The notes under the pieces: model-generated
Told to the model about the DNA's origin: nothing
Databases searched by the model: none
The model's input: only the letters and a program-made list of their open reading frames with translations
In this document: positions 1-11,000 of the stretch, in pieces
Layout: each line of letters starts with the position of its first letter
Numbering within the stretch: the first letter of the stretch is position 1
Source of the DNA: an uncultured Desulfobacteraceae bacterium
GTDB taxonomy: Bacteria > Desulfobacterota > Desulfobacteria > Desulfobacterales > UBA2174
Length of the DNA stretch: 18,033 nucleotides
NCBI GenBank assembly: GCA_937982505.1
Contig: CALJLV010000082.1
Coordinates: 1-18,033, forward strand
Direction of reading: 5' to 3'
Position numbers and translations under genes: made by a program

Positions 1-2072
1 CCCAGATCGAGAAGGCGCGGGCCGTCGCCGCTCTGGGCCCCGGGGGCCAGGCCGGCGAGGTCGAAGACGGCCAACCGGACATCGCCGCCGTCGATGACCG
101 GATCCGCGGAGAGGTAATAGGCCGCCGTGAAGGGGCCGGCGGCCTGGTCGCCGGTATTGGCCACCACGGCACTGACCTGGAGGCCGGCTTGGCTGATCCG
201 GGGATCGGCCACCGTCAGGCCGGCCGCCGTGAGATTGGACCCGGCCAGGTCCGGGACCGCCGCGCTCACCGTATAGGCCGGGGCCCCGCTCAGGCCGCGC
301 ACCATCAGGTAGTAGGCGCCGCCGTCCAGACCGTCGAGGGCGATGCGGTAAACCCCCTGGCCCGCCGCGACCGCCTGGGCCGCCGGAGACAGGTCCTCGT
401 GGTAGAGGCCCGCCAGGAGATCTCCGGCGGCGGGGTCGAAGGCGATGGTGATGGCATGTTCGGACCCGGCCGGCCCGCTGAGACGGATCAGGGTCAGATC
501 CTGGTCGTAGACGCTGTGCAGGTTGCGCGGCGGCAGGGTCTGGGTGCCGCGCAGCACGCCGGCGTCCACAGAGCCGTTCTGATGCTCGACCTCCTCCAGG
601 GCGTCGGGGGCCCGGGCCAGGAGGATGGTCGTGCTAAAGGTGTTGTCGCTTTCGTTGAGTTCGGCCACCGCGCCGGCGGCGTCCACCACGGCCGTCACGG
701 TCACCGGGACGCCGGGAGCCAGGTCCGGCACGCGGATGGGGATCTCGACTTCGAGGGTCTGGCCGGCGCCCAGGACCGCCACGGTGAACGGTGCGGTCAG
801 CAGGGAATGGGCGGTGCCCTGATGGGTCAGGGTCAGGTCGACCTGGAAGGCGCGGGCGGTGGCCGACCCGTGGTTGCTCAAGAGGACCCGGGCGCTGCGG
901 GCGGTGCCGGGAATCAGTTCGTACCCCGAGGCGAGCGTCACGCCGGCCACGGTCAGGTTGGCCCCGGTGCGCGGGGCGCTCTCCAAGACCAGGGAGTAGT
1001 CGAAACCCGCCTCCCCGTCCGGCCGGATCACCACCAGGTATTCTCCCGGGGCCAGGCCCTGGAGCTCGAGACGCGCCAGGCCGGTGGCCGCGTCGACCGG
1101 GGCCTGCACCCGAATCGATCCGTTTTCATCGGCCAGGAAGAGGGCCACCGGCCCGATCCCCTGGCGCCGCACCGTGACGGCGTCCTGGGCCGTGCCGGTT
1201 TCGGGGAGCTGGAAACGGAACAGGTCCACGTCGCGGGTCGAGGCCAGGTTGAGCCCCGTGATGGTGCGCGGCGCGGTCAGACCGCCCAGGTGGGGGGCGC
1301 TGAACAGATTGCCGTTGTCCTCGTAGACATCCGGCCGGAGGGCGACCTCCAGGGACCAGACGGCCTGGTTGTCGCCGCGGTAGGCCTCGGCCACCAGCTC
1401 CCGCCGATCGACCATGGCGCCGATGGTGATCGGTCCCAGGGCCGTGGGCGGCAGGGTGCCGCTAAAGACCCCGGTCCAGGTCTCCCCGGGGGCCAGGGCC
1501 GGAATGGCGAAGGCCGGGACCAGCAGCCCGTCGCCCGAGTCGAGGAGGGCGTCGCGGCTCCAGACCAGAACTCCTTCGGTGGCCGGGCTGGGTGCGCCGC
1601 CGGCATTGATGACGGTGACGGTGTATTCCAGGGCCGTGGCGGGGAGCACCTCCAGGGGGGCGCCGGCCGCCGCCAGATCCACCACCAGGGCCGGCGCCGG
1701 GCTTTGCGGCGCCTGGATCTCCAGATCGTAGCCGATCCCCAGCCCCTCGTCGCCGGAAAGGGCCAGGACATAGATCCCGGGCCCCAGATCCGCCAGGGAC
1801 ACCGTGCCGGTGCCCTCGTCGCTGAAGGTCATCTCGCCTACGGCCTCGCCGGCGGCGTTGAACAGGGTCCCGGAAACCGCCGGGTTGGCGCCGTCGAAGA
1901 CGACCCGGATCCGGTCGCCGGCGCCGCCCGTTGCGATGGTGCGCAGCCGGTAGTAGTCCCGATCGTAGCGATCCTGCAGGCTCAGGGAGGGTTCGCTGCG
2001 GGTCCCGGCCACGACGCCCAGATCCGCGGGGCTGGCGAAGCTGTTGTTGCCGACGACCTCGTCATCCACGCT
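1..2072 (-). repeat. Three-fold PPC-CARDB repeat array, open at left edge
   Basis: A two-domain unit repeats three times. PPC domains lie at 2072-1707, 1331-963 and 605-240, with starts 741 and 726 bases apart. CARDB-like domains lie at 1706-1335, 959-606 and 236-1 (incomplete). PPC signatures: DRDYYRLRT...LGPGIYVLALSGDEG; DVDLFRFQLPETG...LAPGEYLVVIRPDGEAG; DQDLTLIRL...LDGGAYYLMVRGLSG. CARDB signatures: ALEYTVTVINAGGAP...VDRRELVAEAYRGDNQ; ARSARVLLSNHGSATA...VVDAAGAVAELNESDNT; LQVSAVVANTGDQAAG...YYLSADPVIDG. The array probably continues beyond base 1. Confidence 0.86.
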
Positions 2073-5000
2073 CATGGCCTGTCTGGCCGTCACTTCCGGC
2101 GGGAAGACCTCGTAGGGCCCCACGAAAATGTTGGCGGTATTGAAGATCACCTTTTCGTAGACATCCTGGGTGAAGAACTCCCACAGCTCGTAGGTCTGCA
2201 CCTTGATGGCGATCTTCATGGGGAATTCCACCGTCGGCCCGCTCAGCGGATCGGTGAGCAGGGGCCAGGTGAGGGCCACGCCGATGCCGGCCTCGGCCGC
2301 GCCGATCAGCCCGGCGGCGCCGAAGGCGAAGCGGGCGTTGCCGTAAGCCTTGGCCACCCCTTCGACGGTGAATTTCAACTCCTGCCCCATACTCTTGAGG
2401 TCGTTGTTGTCGGCCTTCAACCCGGTGGTGGCCTCCACCTTGACCTGCCCGCCCAGTTCGACCCCCACTTCGAACTGCACCAGGGCCCCGATGGGCGGGA
2501 AGTTGTAGGGGAACTTCCACATGTAGGACTTCTGGGCGGTGAGGGTGACCGAGATCTCCCCCTTGAGCAGGTTCAAATCCCGATCGATGACGAAGGGATC
2601 GGCCGCAATGCCCAGGACGTAGGCGGTTTCGTCCTGGCGCTGGCCCGTTTTTTCGTCCCAGCCCGCGCTCTTGAAGGAAAAGTCCTCGTTTTCCTGGCTC
2701 TTGAGATAGTCGAAGAGTCCCAGGGCCGGATTCTTGGCCATGAAGGATTTCACCTTGCCGACAAAGTCGCTGATGGAGCTGACCTTGATCTCGTACTTGG
2801 GCACCCCGATGGCGTTGAGCAGGGCCTGGGCCGGCAGGTTGAGATGAAAGACGCTGTAGCCGAGGAAGTCGAGCCAGAGGGTGGGCCCGGCATCCTGGTA
2901 GACGACTTGGCTTTCCAGATCGAAGGCGAAGTGGAGGTGGGTCCCCCAGCGCAGCCCGCTGTTCATCCCGCCTACGATTAGGGCGCTGTCCGGAATCGGC
3001 TGCTCCCAGGTCTTGATGAAGTTGATCGCCTCGATCCAGTAGGCGTTGATCTTCTCGTTCCAGGAGACCTTGCGGATCTCGTCCGGGCTGGACGCGTTCT
3101 GGGCCGGATCGAGCCACTCGGGCATTTCGAAGGTGCGGATCACGTAGGTGCCTTGCACGGCCACCTGCTCCCCGTTGATCACCTTGAAGGTGATGGGGGT
3201 GTTGTCCGGAATTCCGCCCATGTCCAGGGTGAAGCGGAAGAGGGTGTCGGTCACCCGGGTCAGATCCAGTTCCCGGTTGCCCAGCAGGACCTGGACCACC
3301 GTGCCGCCGGTGAGCAGTTCGGGCTTGAAGCGCAGCTCGAACTCGTTGTTCAGCGCCACGTTGCGGATGTAGCGGCCGAATTCGAAGTCCAGCGGATTGG
3401 GGTCGAACCGCGCGCTGAGCATGGCCGTGCGGATCTGGAAGTGGGTGGCGTTGTTGGTCTCGCGGTACTCGACGAAGTGCTCGGCACTGTCCAGGTGGGC
3501 CACGTACCAGGTGGTCTGGCGCGCCGGCAGCCCCTGGATATAGGGCAGGTCCACGCTATGGGTGCCGGGGCTCAGGTAGGCCCGGTCGCGCAGGGTCCAG
3601 GTATGGAGCAGTTGTTTGACCGTGGCGCTGGCCAGATTCGGCCCGTCGCTCTGCCACAGGGCGATGGTCAGCGGCTTGTCGGGGATCAGACCCGAGACCG
3701 TGTAGGTCAGGCGCACCATGGGGTAGGAGAACCGGTCGTTGCCGTTTTCCAGGTAGGTCACCGACACGGCGATGAAATCCGTGGGGGCCGTCGGACTGGC
3801 GGCGATTCCCGAAGGCCGCCCCCCGGTGGCGAGGCGGGCGGTTTCCAGGCCGAGGTTGGGATCGTTGCGTTCGGCCACCCAGGCATCCACGGACTTGTCG
3901 ATCTTCTTGCCGGCGGCGCCATATTCGGCCTGCATGGCCTCGGCGGCCTTCACCAGGTCCTCGACGCGGTAGTAGAGGACCTCGTTGGTTCCCTTGGAGG
4001 CCACCATGAGGTAGGCGTTGAACGGATCGATGGTGATCTCGTCGGGCCAGGACCAGGGCAGCTCCCGGGTGGCGCCGATGAGCGCGGCCCTGGCCGGATC
4101 CAGGGGATGGCGGATGATGCCGATGTTGCCGCCGTGGCCCAGGAAGGGGTCCCGGGTAAAATCGGTGTCCCCGTTGAAGGTGCAGTTGCCCACCACGAAG
4201 GCGTAAGCGTAGTCGGCGGTGAAGGCCACGGCTTCAATGTTGTTGATGTCGAAGTAGGTGTCCGCGCCCCAGCGCTGGTTGATGCTCAGCTCCAGGCTGG
4301 TGGTCCACAGGGGGACGACGGCGTTGATCAGGTCGAAGGTCACCGAGGCGTCCATGGCCTCCTGGGCGCGGCCGACGATCTTGCGGATCTCCACGGCCCG
4401 CTCCAGGTCCATGGCCAGGTTGTGGCTGCGGGTGTCGGTGAGCAGGTCGTAGACCACCAGGCCATAGCCGTCGTGCCCGCGCACCGCCACCGCCACCTGG
4501 GCCGGCTCCTTGCCGGCCGTGACGCCGTAGGGCTTGTAGCCTGCCTCCAGATAGCGGAAGGACTCCACCCGCCCGCCGATGAGCGGTCCGTAGAAGAGGT
4601 ATCCCGGACTTTGGGGGTCGAAACCGAAATCGCCGCCGGACCAGGAATCGTGCTCTCCGGGAGAAGCCACCGCCAGGTAGCGCACCCCAGAGGTCTGGCC
4701 CGGTTCGGTGACGGCGATGCCCGTCAGACCTTTGAGGGCCTTGCCGGTGCTGGCGGCCACGTTCATGGCGCCGGTGTAGGCGAAACGGTCCCCGGCGGTC
4801 TGGACGGTGTAGACGTAGCCGCCGGCCCGGTCGGCCAGGTAGAGGATTCCGGTGTCCGGATCCAGGGCCATGAACCAGGGCTGGGCGCCGGGGGTACCCA
4901 GGCGGATGCGGTTGAGCCCGATGGAGGCCGGATCGGCCAGCACGTCCGGGTAGATGTCGATTTCGGTGAGGGAAATCGTGTCGATCACCGAGACCGTCCC

Positions 5001-8000
5001 CTCGCCGCTGTTGGCGACAAAGACCCGCAGGCCGTCGGCGCTGACCACCAGATCGGCGGGGGCCTTGCCCACGGGGATCTCCTTGATCACCCGGGGGCCG
5101 CCGGCGGCCATGGGATCGATGGCCGAGACCGTGTTGGAGCCGATGTTGGCCGTCCACACGAGGTAGGGAATGTCGTAGTCCGGGCTCACGGCCGCGCCGG
5201 CGATCCAGTCGGAGACCTGCCGGGGATCGGCCCCGGGCCTGAAGGCGTAGCGGGTCACCAGGGCTTCCACGGTAAAGGCCAGGCGGCCCAGGGGCAGGGC
5301 CGCGGGCACCACGGCCTGGAAGGTGTCACCGGTCAGATCGGCCACGCCGGTCGCATAGGTCCGATCGGTGCGCCCTTCGGTGAAGAAGACGACCCGGAGC
5401 CGATTGGCGTCCTGGCCCAGGTTGGTTGCGGTGACGGTGACCGTGGGCCGTCCGTCCTGGAAGGCGAGCCGGGCGCTGGTGACGAAGGGCCGCCGGTCCT
5501 CCACGGTGGGCTCGGCCACCTCGATGTACAGGGGCACCAGTTTTCCGGCCGTCAGTCCGGCCAGGGGGGCGTCCTTGTACTGGGCGCGGCCGTCGTCGGC
5601 CACCCGCCAGAGACGGATGCGGGTGGCGTCCAGGGGCAGGGGGAAGCGGTTCTGGAAGACCGAGTCGGGCCGCACGAAGTAGGGCTGGGTTCCCGAGACC
5701 ACCTCGATCACGGCATCCGGATAGACCGAGTCCAGGCGCAGGATGGCGTATTCGGCGTCGGCCAGGACGTAGACCCCTTCGGAAATCGCGCCGCTGTAAG
5801 GCGGTGATGTGGTCCGCGCCACCCCGCCGGCGTCCACCACGGCCCGGTCCACCAGCTCCCAGCCCTGGACGGTCTGTCCGGGTCCGCTGACGAACCAGCC
5901 CCGGCGCAGGACGAAAAGGTCGTCGCCCGGCGCGTGTCCGGACCCGTCCAGGGGCACCGCCAGTCCCAGGGCGTGGGCCAGATCCAGGCCGCCGAAGGAG
6001 AGGGCGAAGGCCTGCACGAAGGCAAAGCCGCCGGGCAGCGCGGCCTCGAGGGAGGCCTGGGCCAGGTCGGTGATGGTCAGCGCCTGGCCGGACAGGGTTT
6101 CGGGAGGCACGTGGACGCTGACTCCCCCGGGCGATTCCACCACCGCGCCGCCCGCGCCCACCTGGCCGCCGTTTTGCACCGGGGCGCCGATGCCGATGCG
6201 GATCTCCCGGCGGATGGCGCCGTTGATGACGAAGACCCGGGTGGTTTGCCCCGCGGTGCCCACCGCCGTGATGCGGCCGTCCGGCCCCACGGTGACCACG
6301 CCCGTGTCCGCGCTCACGTAGGTGGTACCCGCGGCCGCGGCGGACAGATCAAGAACCGCTCCGGCATCGTCGACGGCCTGGAAGAGAATCTGGCGGGCTT
6401 CGGCTTCTTCCAGCAGATAACTGTCCGGATAGATGTCCCAGGTGGCGTATCCGGTCTGCGTTCCCACCACCACGGCGGCGGCGCTGTAAAGCCCGGTGCC
6501 TTCCTTGTGCACCGTGATCACGGCGCTTCCGGGGGTCCGGGCCCAGAGCCGGCCGGTGCCGTCCACCACGGCCACGGCGGGTTCCGAACTGGTCCAGGCC
6601 GCGTATCCGGGAGGCAGGGCCACGATCCCGCCGTCGGCGAAGGTGCCGTAGAGGACCAGATGGGTGATGGCGCCGGGGTCCAGGGCGCGCACGGCCTCGG
6701 CGCTGCGGAACTGCACCCCGGTGAGGGACGCATTCGAGACCTCGACCGTCACGGTGACCGCCACGGCCCGGGCCGCGCCGTCATCGGCGATGACGTCGAA
6801 GGAGGCGGTCCCGGTGAACCCGGTCGCGGGCCGGAAATAGGCGCTGCGGCCGTCGCCCGCCAGGACCACCGCGCCGTTGAGCACCCGGGTCAGGACATAG
6901 TCCACCCGGTTGCCGTCCGGGTCGCTGGTCAGGGCCGCCAGATCCACCGCCACGGGGATGTCCAGATAAGTCCCCACGGCCGCGCCGGTCATGAGCGGGG
7001 CCCGGTTGGCGACAAAGCCGTACATCCGTTCCAGGTAGTAGCGGTCGATGCCGTCCACCGTGCCGTCCCGGTTCACGTCGGCGTTCGGGTCCGGGCCGCC
7101 GCTTCCCGTCGCGGCATCGAGGCGCAGGGCATCGCTTCCGTCCACCAGGCCGTCGCCGTCCAGATCACCGGCCGGCGCCAGGGTCAGGGTGCAGGCGCCC
7201 TGGGCCGCCGCGTCGATTTCCACCACGTAAAGCCCGGGGCCGTTGAGGACGAAAAGGCCGAAGGCGGTGTCGCCGCTGACCCGGGTCTCCACCGCAGACG
7301 CCCCGGGGATGACCGGCAGGCCGGGAGTGAATCCATCGCCCCGCACCGTGGCGGCCAGGAGCACGATCCCCTGGGGGGCCGTGGCCGCTTCGGCCGCGCC
7401 GATGGGCAGGACCCAGCGACGCACCGCGCCGTGGAGGGTGTCCGGGAGGCCGCCGAGGGCCTGGCGCAGGGATTCGATCACCCCGTCCAGGGATCGGGTC
7501 GCCGTCAGCCGGCCCCCGGCATAGAGCGCCTCCAGGGCCAGGCCCTGGCCGGGGTCGGCCACCAGGGTCAGCAGGTGGTCCTGGGGGGTGTAGCCGTACC
7601 AGGTCCGCGTGCCGCCGGCCAGGTCGACCACCGCCGTGAGGTTCCCCTGGTCGTCGTAGTCATAGGCGATGCGCGTTCCCTGGGAGGTGGTCAGGTAGAC
7701 GATGCGGCCCAGGCGGTCTTTCTGGAAGGCGACATAGCTGCCGTCGGCGGCGAAAAGCCCGGCATCGGTGACCGTCACCCGCACCCCCGCGGCCGTGGTC
7801 AGGACGCGCAGCCGACCCTCGGCGCAGTAGGCGTAGCGGGTGCCGTCGGGCGCGGTGAGGATAAAGGCCGCCTCGCCGAAGGCGGCGCCATTGGCCGGAT
7901 TGTAGGGCAGCCCCGATTCCTGGGCGTAATAGACGCCCCGGCCCTCCACCAGCACGGCGTCGGCGGTGGCCAGGGTCCAGGCGTGGCCTTCGTCGGCGGT

Positions 8001-11000
8001 CCACGCGGGGCGGTAGACGGTCATGCCCGGCTGCTCGAAGCCCTTAGGGGAGAACGTGAAGCCGGCGGCGCGGCCGTCGGGCAGGGTCACGATGAGCCGG
8101 GTGCCGTTCTGATAGCCGGCGAAAAGGCCCCGGGTTTCGCCGCCCGTGGGCGCGACGCTGGACAGGGGCTGCAATTCATAGCCCAGCAGGGTCCAGCCAT
8201 GGCCGAAGATTCCGGCGGTCCGGGCCGTGGCCGCGTCGTAGCGCCGGGTCAGGTCGATGACCGTGCCGCCCAGGGTCGCCCGGAGATCGGTGCGCTGATG
8301 GATGAAGACCGCCGACCGGTCGGTGGGCCGGATCTCCACCGCCCGTTGCAGCGCGGCGCTGCGGCCTCCCATGTCCCGGGCCGTGAGGCGCAGGGTGTAG
8401 AAGCCGTCCGGAAAGAGGCCCGGATCCAGGGTGGTCAGGGGCCCGGCGGTCACCGGCCCGGTACCCTGGCCGATGAGACGCCAGTCATCGGTGCCGGCCA
8501 GGGTCGCTTCCAGAGTCCACAGTTCCAGATTGACGTCCGCCACGGTTCCCCGGATCGGGGTCGAATTGCTGATCATGTCCCCCGGGCCCGGCGTGAGCAG
8601 GGCGACCGCCGGGGCGGCCGTGTCCTGGGGGTCGCGCACCCGGATGTCGATCTGGCGCGTGGTCTGGATCCCGTCCACGTCCACGGCCGTGGCCAGGACG
8701 GTGAAGCGGCCGGTGCGGTCGGGAACGAAGCGGGCCCGGCCATAACGGTCCAAGGCGAGGATCTGCCCGTCCACGCGCACGTTCAGGGCCGCGATGTCCG
8801 CCACGCCGGCGGCGATGGGGTGGATCAGAACGGCCTGGCCGGGGGTGACGGGGAATCCGGGGGTCAGTTCGACGGTCAGATCCGGCGGGATCGGCGTGAA
8901 GGAGACCACCAGGGTCACGGCCCGGCTCGTCGAGGCCTGGCCGTCGCTGACGGTGAACCGCAGGCGGTGCTCGCCCAACTGGGTGGCCAGGGGGGTCCAG
9001 GTGAAAAGTCCGGTGGCCGGATCCAGGGCGGCCCCGGCGGGCAGATCGTCCGCGCGGTAGCTCAGGGTCGCGCTCTCGTCCGGATCACTGCCCGGAACCG
9101 TCATGGCGAAGGCGGCCCCCACGGAGAGCACGTGGCCGCTCATGTGTTCCACCGAAGGGGGCAGGTTCACGTCCAGGACTTCGACCACCACCTCCACGAC
9201 GGCGCTCAGGCCGCCGGGGTCGGTGGCGCTGAAGGCGAGGGTGTAACTTCCGGCCTGATGGTGGCCGGGCACCCAGGCGAAGATCCGCTGGATCGGATCG
9301 AAGGAGGCCCCCGCCGGCAGGGTCGCGGCCGCGGCGTAGCTCAGGGGGTCGCCGTCCAGATCCCCGGCCGTCACGGCGAACTGGATCCCGGTTCCTTCGT
9401 AGGTCAGCATCGGGCGCAGGGGGATGAAAATGGGTGCCTGATTGGTGGGGGTCACCCGGATGGTGACGTCTTCGCTGCTGGCGCCCATGCCGTCGGCGGC
9501 GCTGAAACGGATCTTGTAGGTGCCGGCCTGGGTCAGGTCCGGGGTCCAGGTGAAAAGGCCGCTGGACGGGTCGAGCACGGCCCCCCGGGGAAGGGTCGCG
9601 GCCTGGTAGAAAACCGGGTCTGCGTCGGGGTCCGTGGCGCGCAGGGTCACGGAGAGGGGCTGTCCCTCGGCCACGGTGCGGGCGCCCACCGGCAGCAGCA
9701 CGGGCGCCTGGTTGGCGTCGCGTACCGTGATGGTGAAGGTCCGAAAAGTGGTGGCCGCCAGGGCGGGATCCCCGTTGCCGCTGTCGGTGACGGTCAGCCG
9801 CACCGGATGGGCGCCCCGGTGAGCCGCCGTGGGCGTCCAGGTAAAGAGCGCCTGGCCGTAAACGCCGGTCGCGGCGAACACCGCGCCGGGCGGGAGCCCC
9901 GCCTGTCCGCCGCCGTCTCCGGCGCCGAAGACCAGGGGATCCTCGTCGGGATCGGTCACCGTCACGGTGAAGGTGAGGGTCTGGCCCGCCACGGCGACCC
10001 GGTCGGGCACGACGGCCATGACCGGTACGGCGTTGCGGGCGGTGACGCTCAGCACGAAGGTCTGCTCGTGGGAAAGGGCCGCGCGCGGATCGCCGTTGCC
10101 GTCGTCCGTGGCCCGGATGGTGATGGGGTAGTCGCCCCGCTGGGCGGTGAGGGACGGACTGGCCGTCAGGGTCCCGGTGCCGTCGCCGTGGTCCACGAAG
10201 GTGGCGAAGGCGGGCAGACCCGAGGCCGAGAGCACCGGGACGGTCCCGTCGGGATCCACCGCCGAGACCGGGATGGCGAGCAGGGCGACCGCTCCTTCCA
10301 CCACCGCCAGGCTGCGGTTGGGGATGGGGGCCAGCGTCGGCGCGGCATTCAGGTCGCGCACCGTGATGTGCAGCACGGTCTGGGCGCTGGTGGCCACCCC
10401 CGTGCCGTCGCCGTCGTCGGTAACCTGGAAGGGGATCGCGTAGGCGCCGGCCTGGAGGGGACCGGGGGTCCAGCGCAAGACCTGGGTCTCGGGGGTGAAG
10501 ACGGCCCCCGGGGGCAGGGGACCGTAGTTCCAGACGAGCCGGGGCAGGAGCAGGTCGGCGTCCAGGGTCCCGTCGTCGAGCATCATGCCGATGCCCAGGG
10601 GATGGTCCGGGTCTTCGGCGCTGATGCGCACCGTGATGGTCTGTCCCTCGTAGACCTCCCATCGATCCAGGGGGGCGAAGGTCACCGGACCGTTGGCGTT
10701 GCCCACGGTGAAGGTGGCGCTGCGCTGGTGGCGGGTCTGGCCGTCGTCCACCGTGAAGGTCACCGTGTAGACCCCGTGCTCATCGTAGCCGGGTGTCCAG
10801 GTGAAAAGGCCGCTGACCGGATGGAGCACGGCGCTGCGCGGCAGGTCCAGGGTCCCGAAAACGAGGGGATCCCCGTCGGGATCCGACGCCTGGAGGGTGA
10901 AGACGATCGGTTGGCCTTCACTCAGGGTCCGGTCCATGACCGGTGCCAGTTCGGGGGGCTGGTTGCGGTTGGCCACGGTGATGTCGAAGCTGCGCCAGAC

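Noticed and set aside
7014..7169. Cellulosome component
   Set aside because: The dockerin-like pair is real by pattern, but no glycoside hydrolase, carbohydrate-binding or cohesin domain was recognised, so a cellulosomal role is not supported.
7482..8327. Polymorphic RHS toxin with immunity gene
   Set aside because: Only a short YD core is present; no toxin tip or small downstream immunity gene follows, and the same frame continues into a dockerin-like pair.
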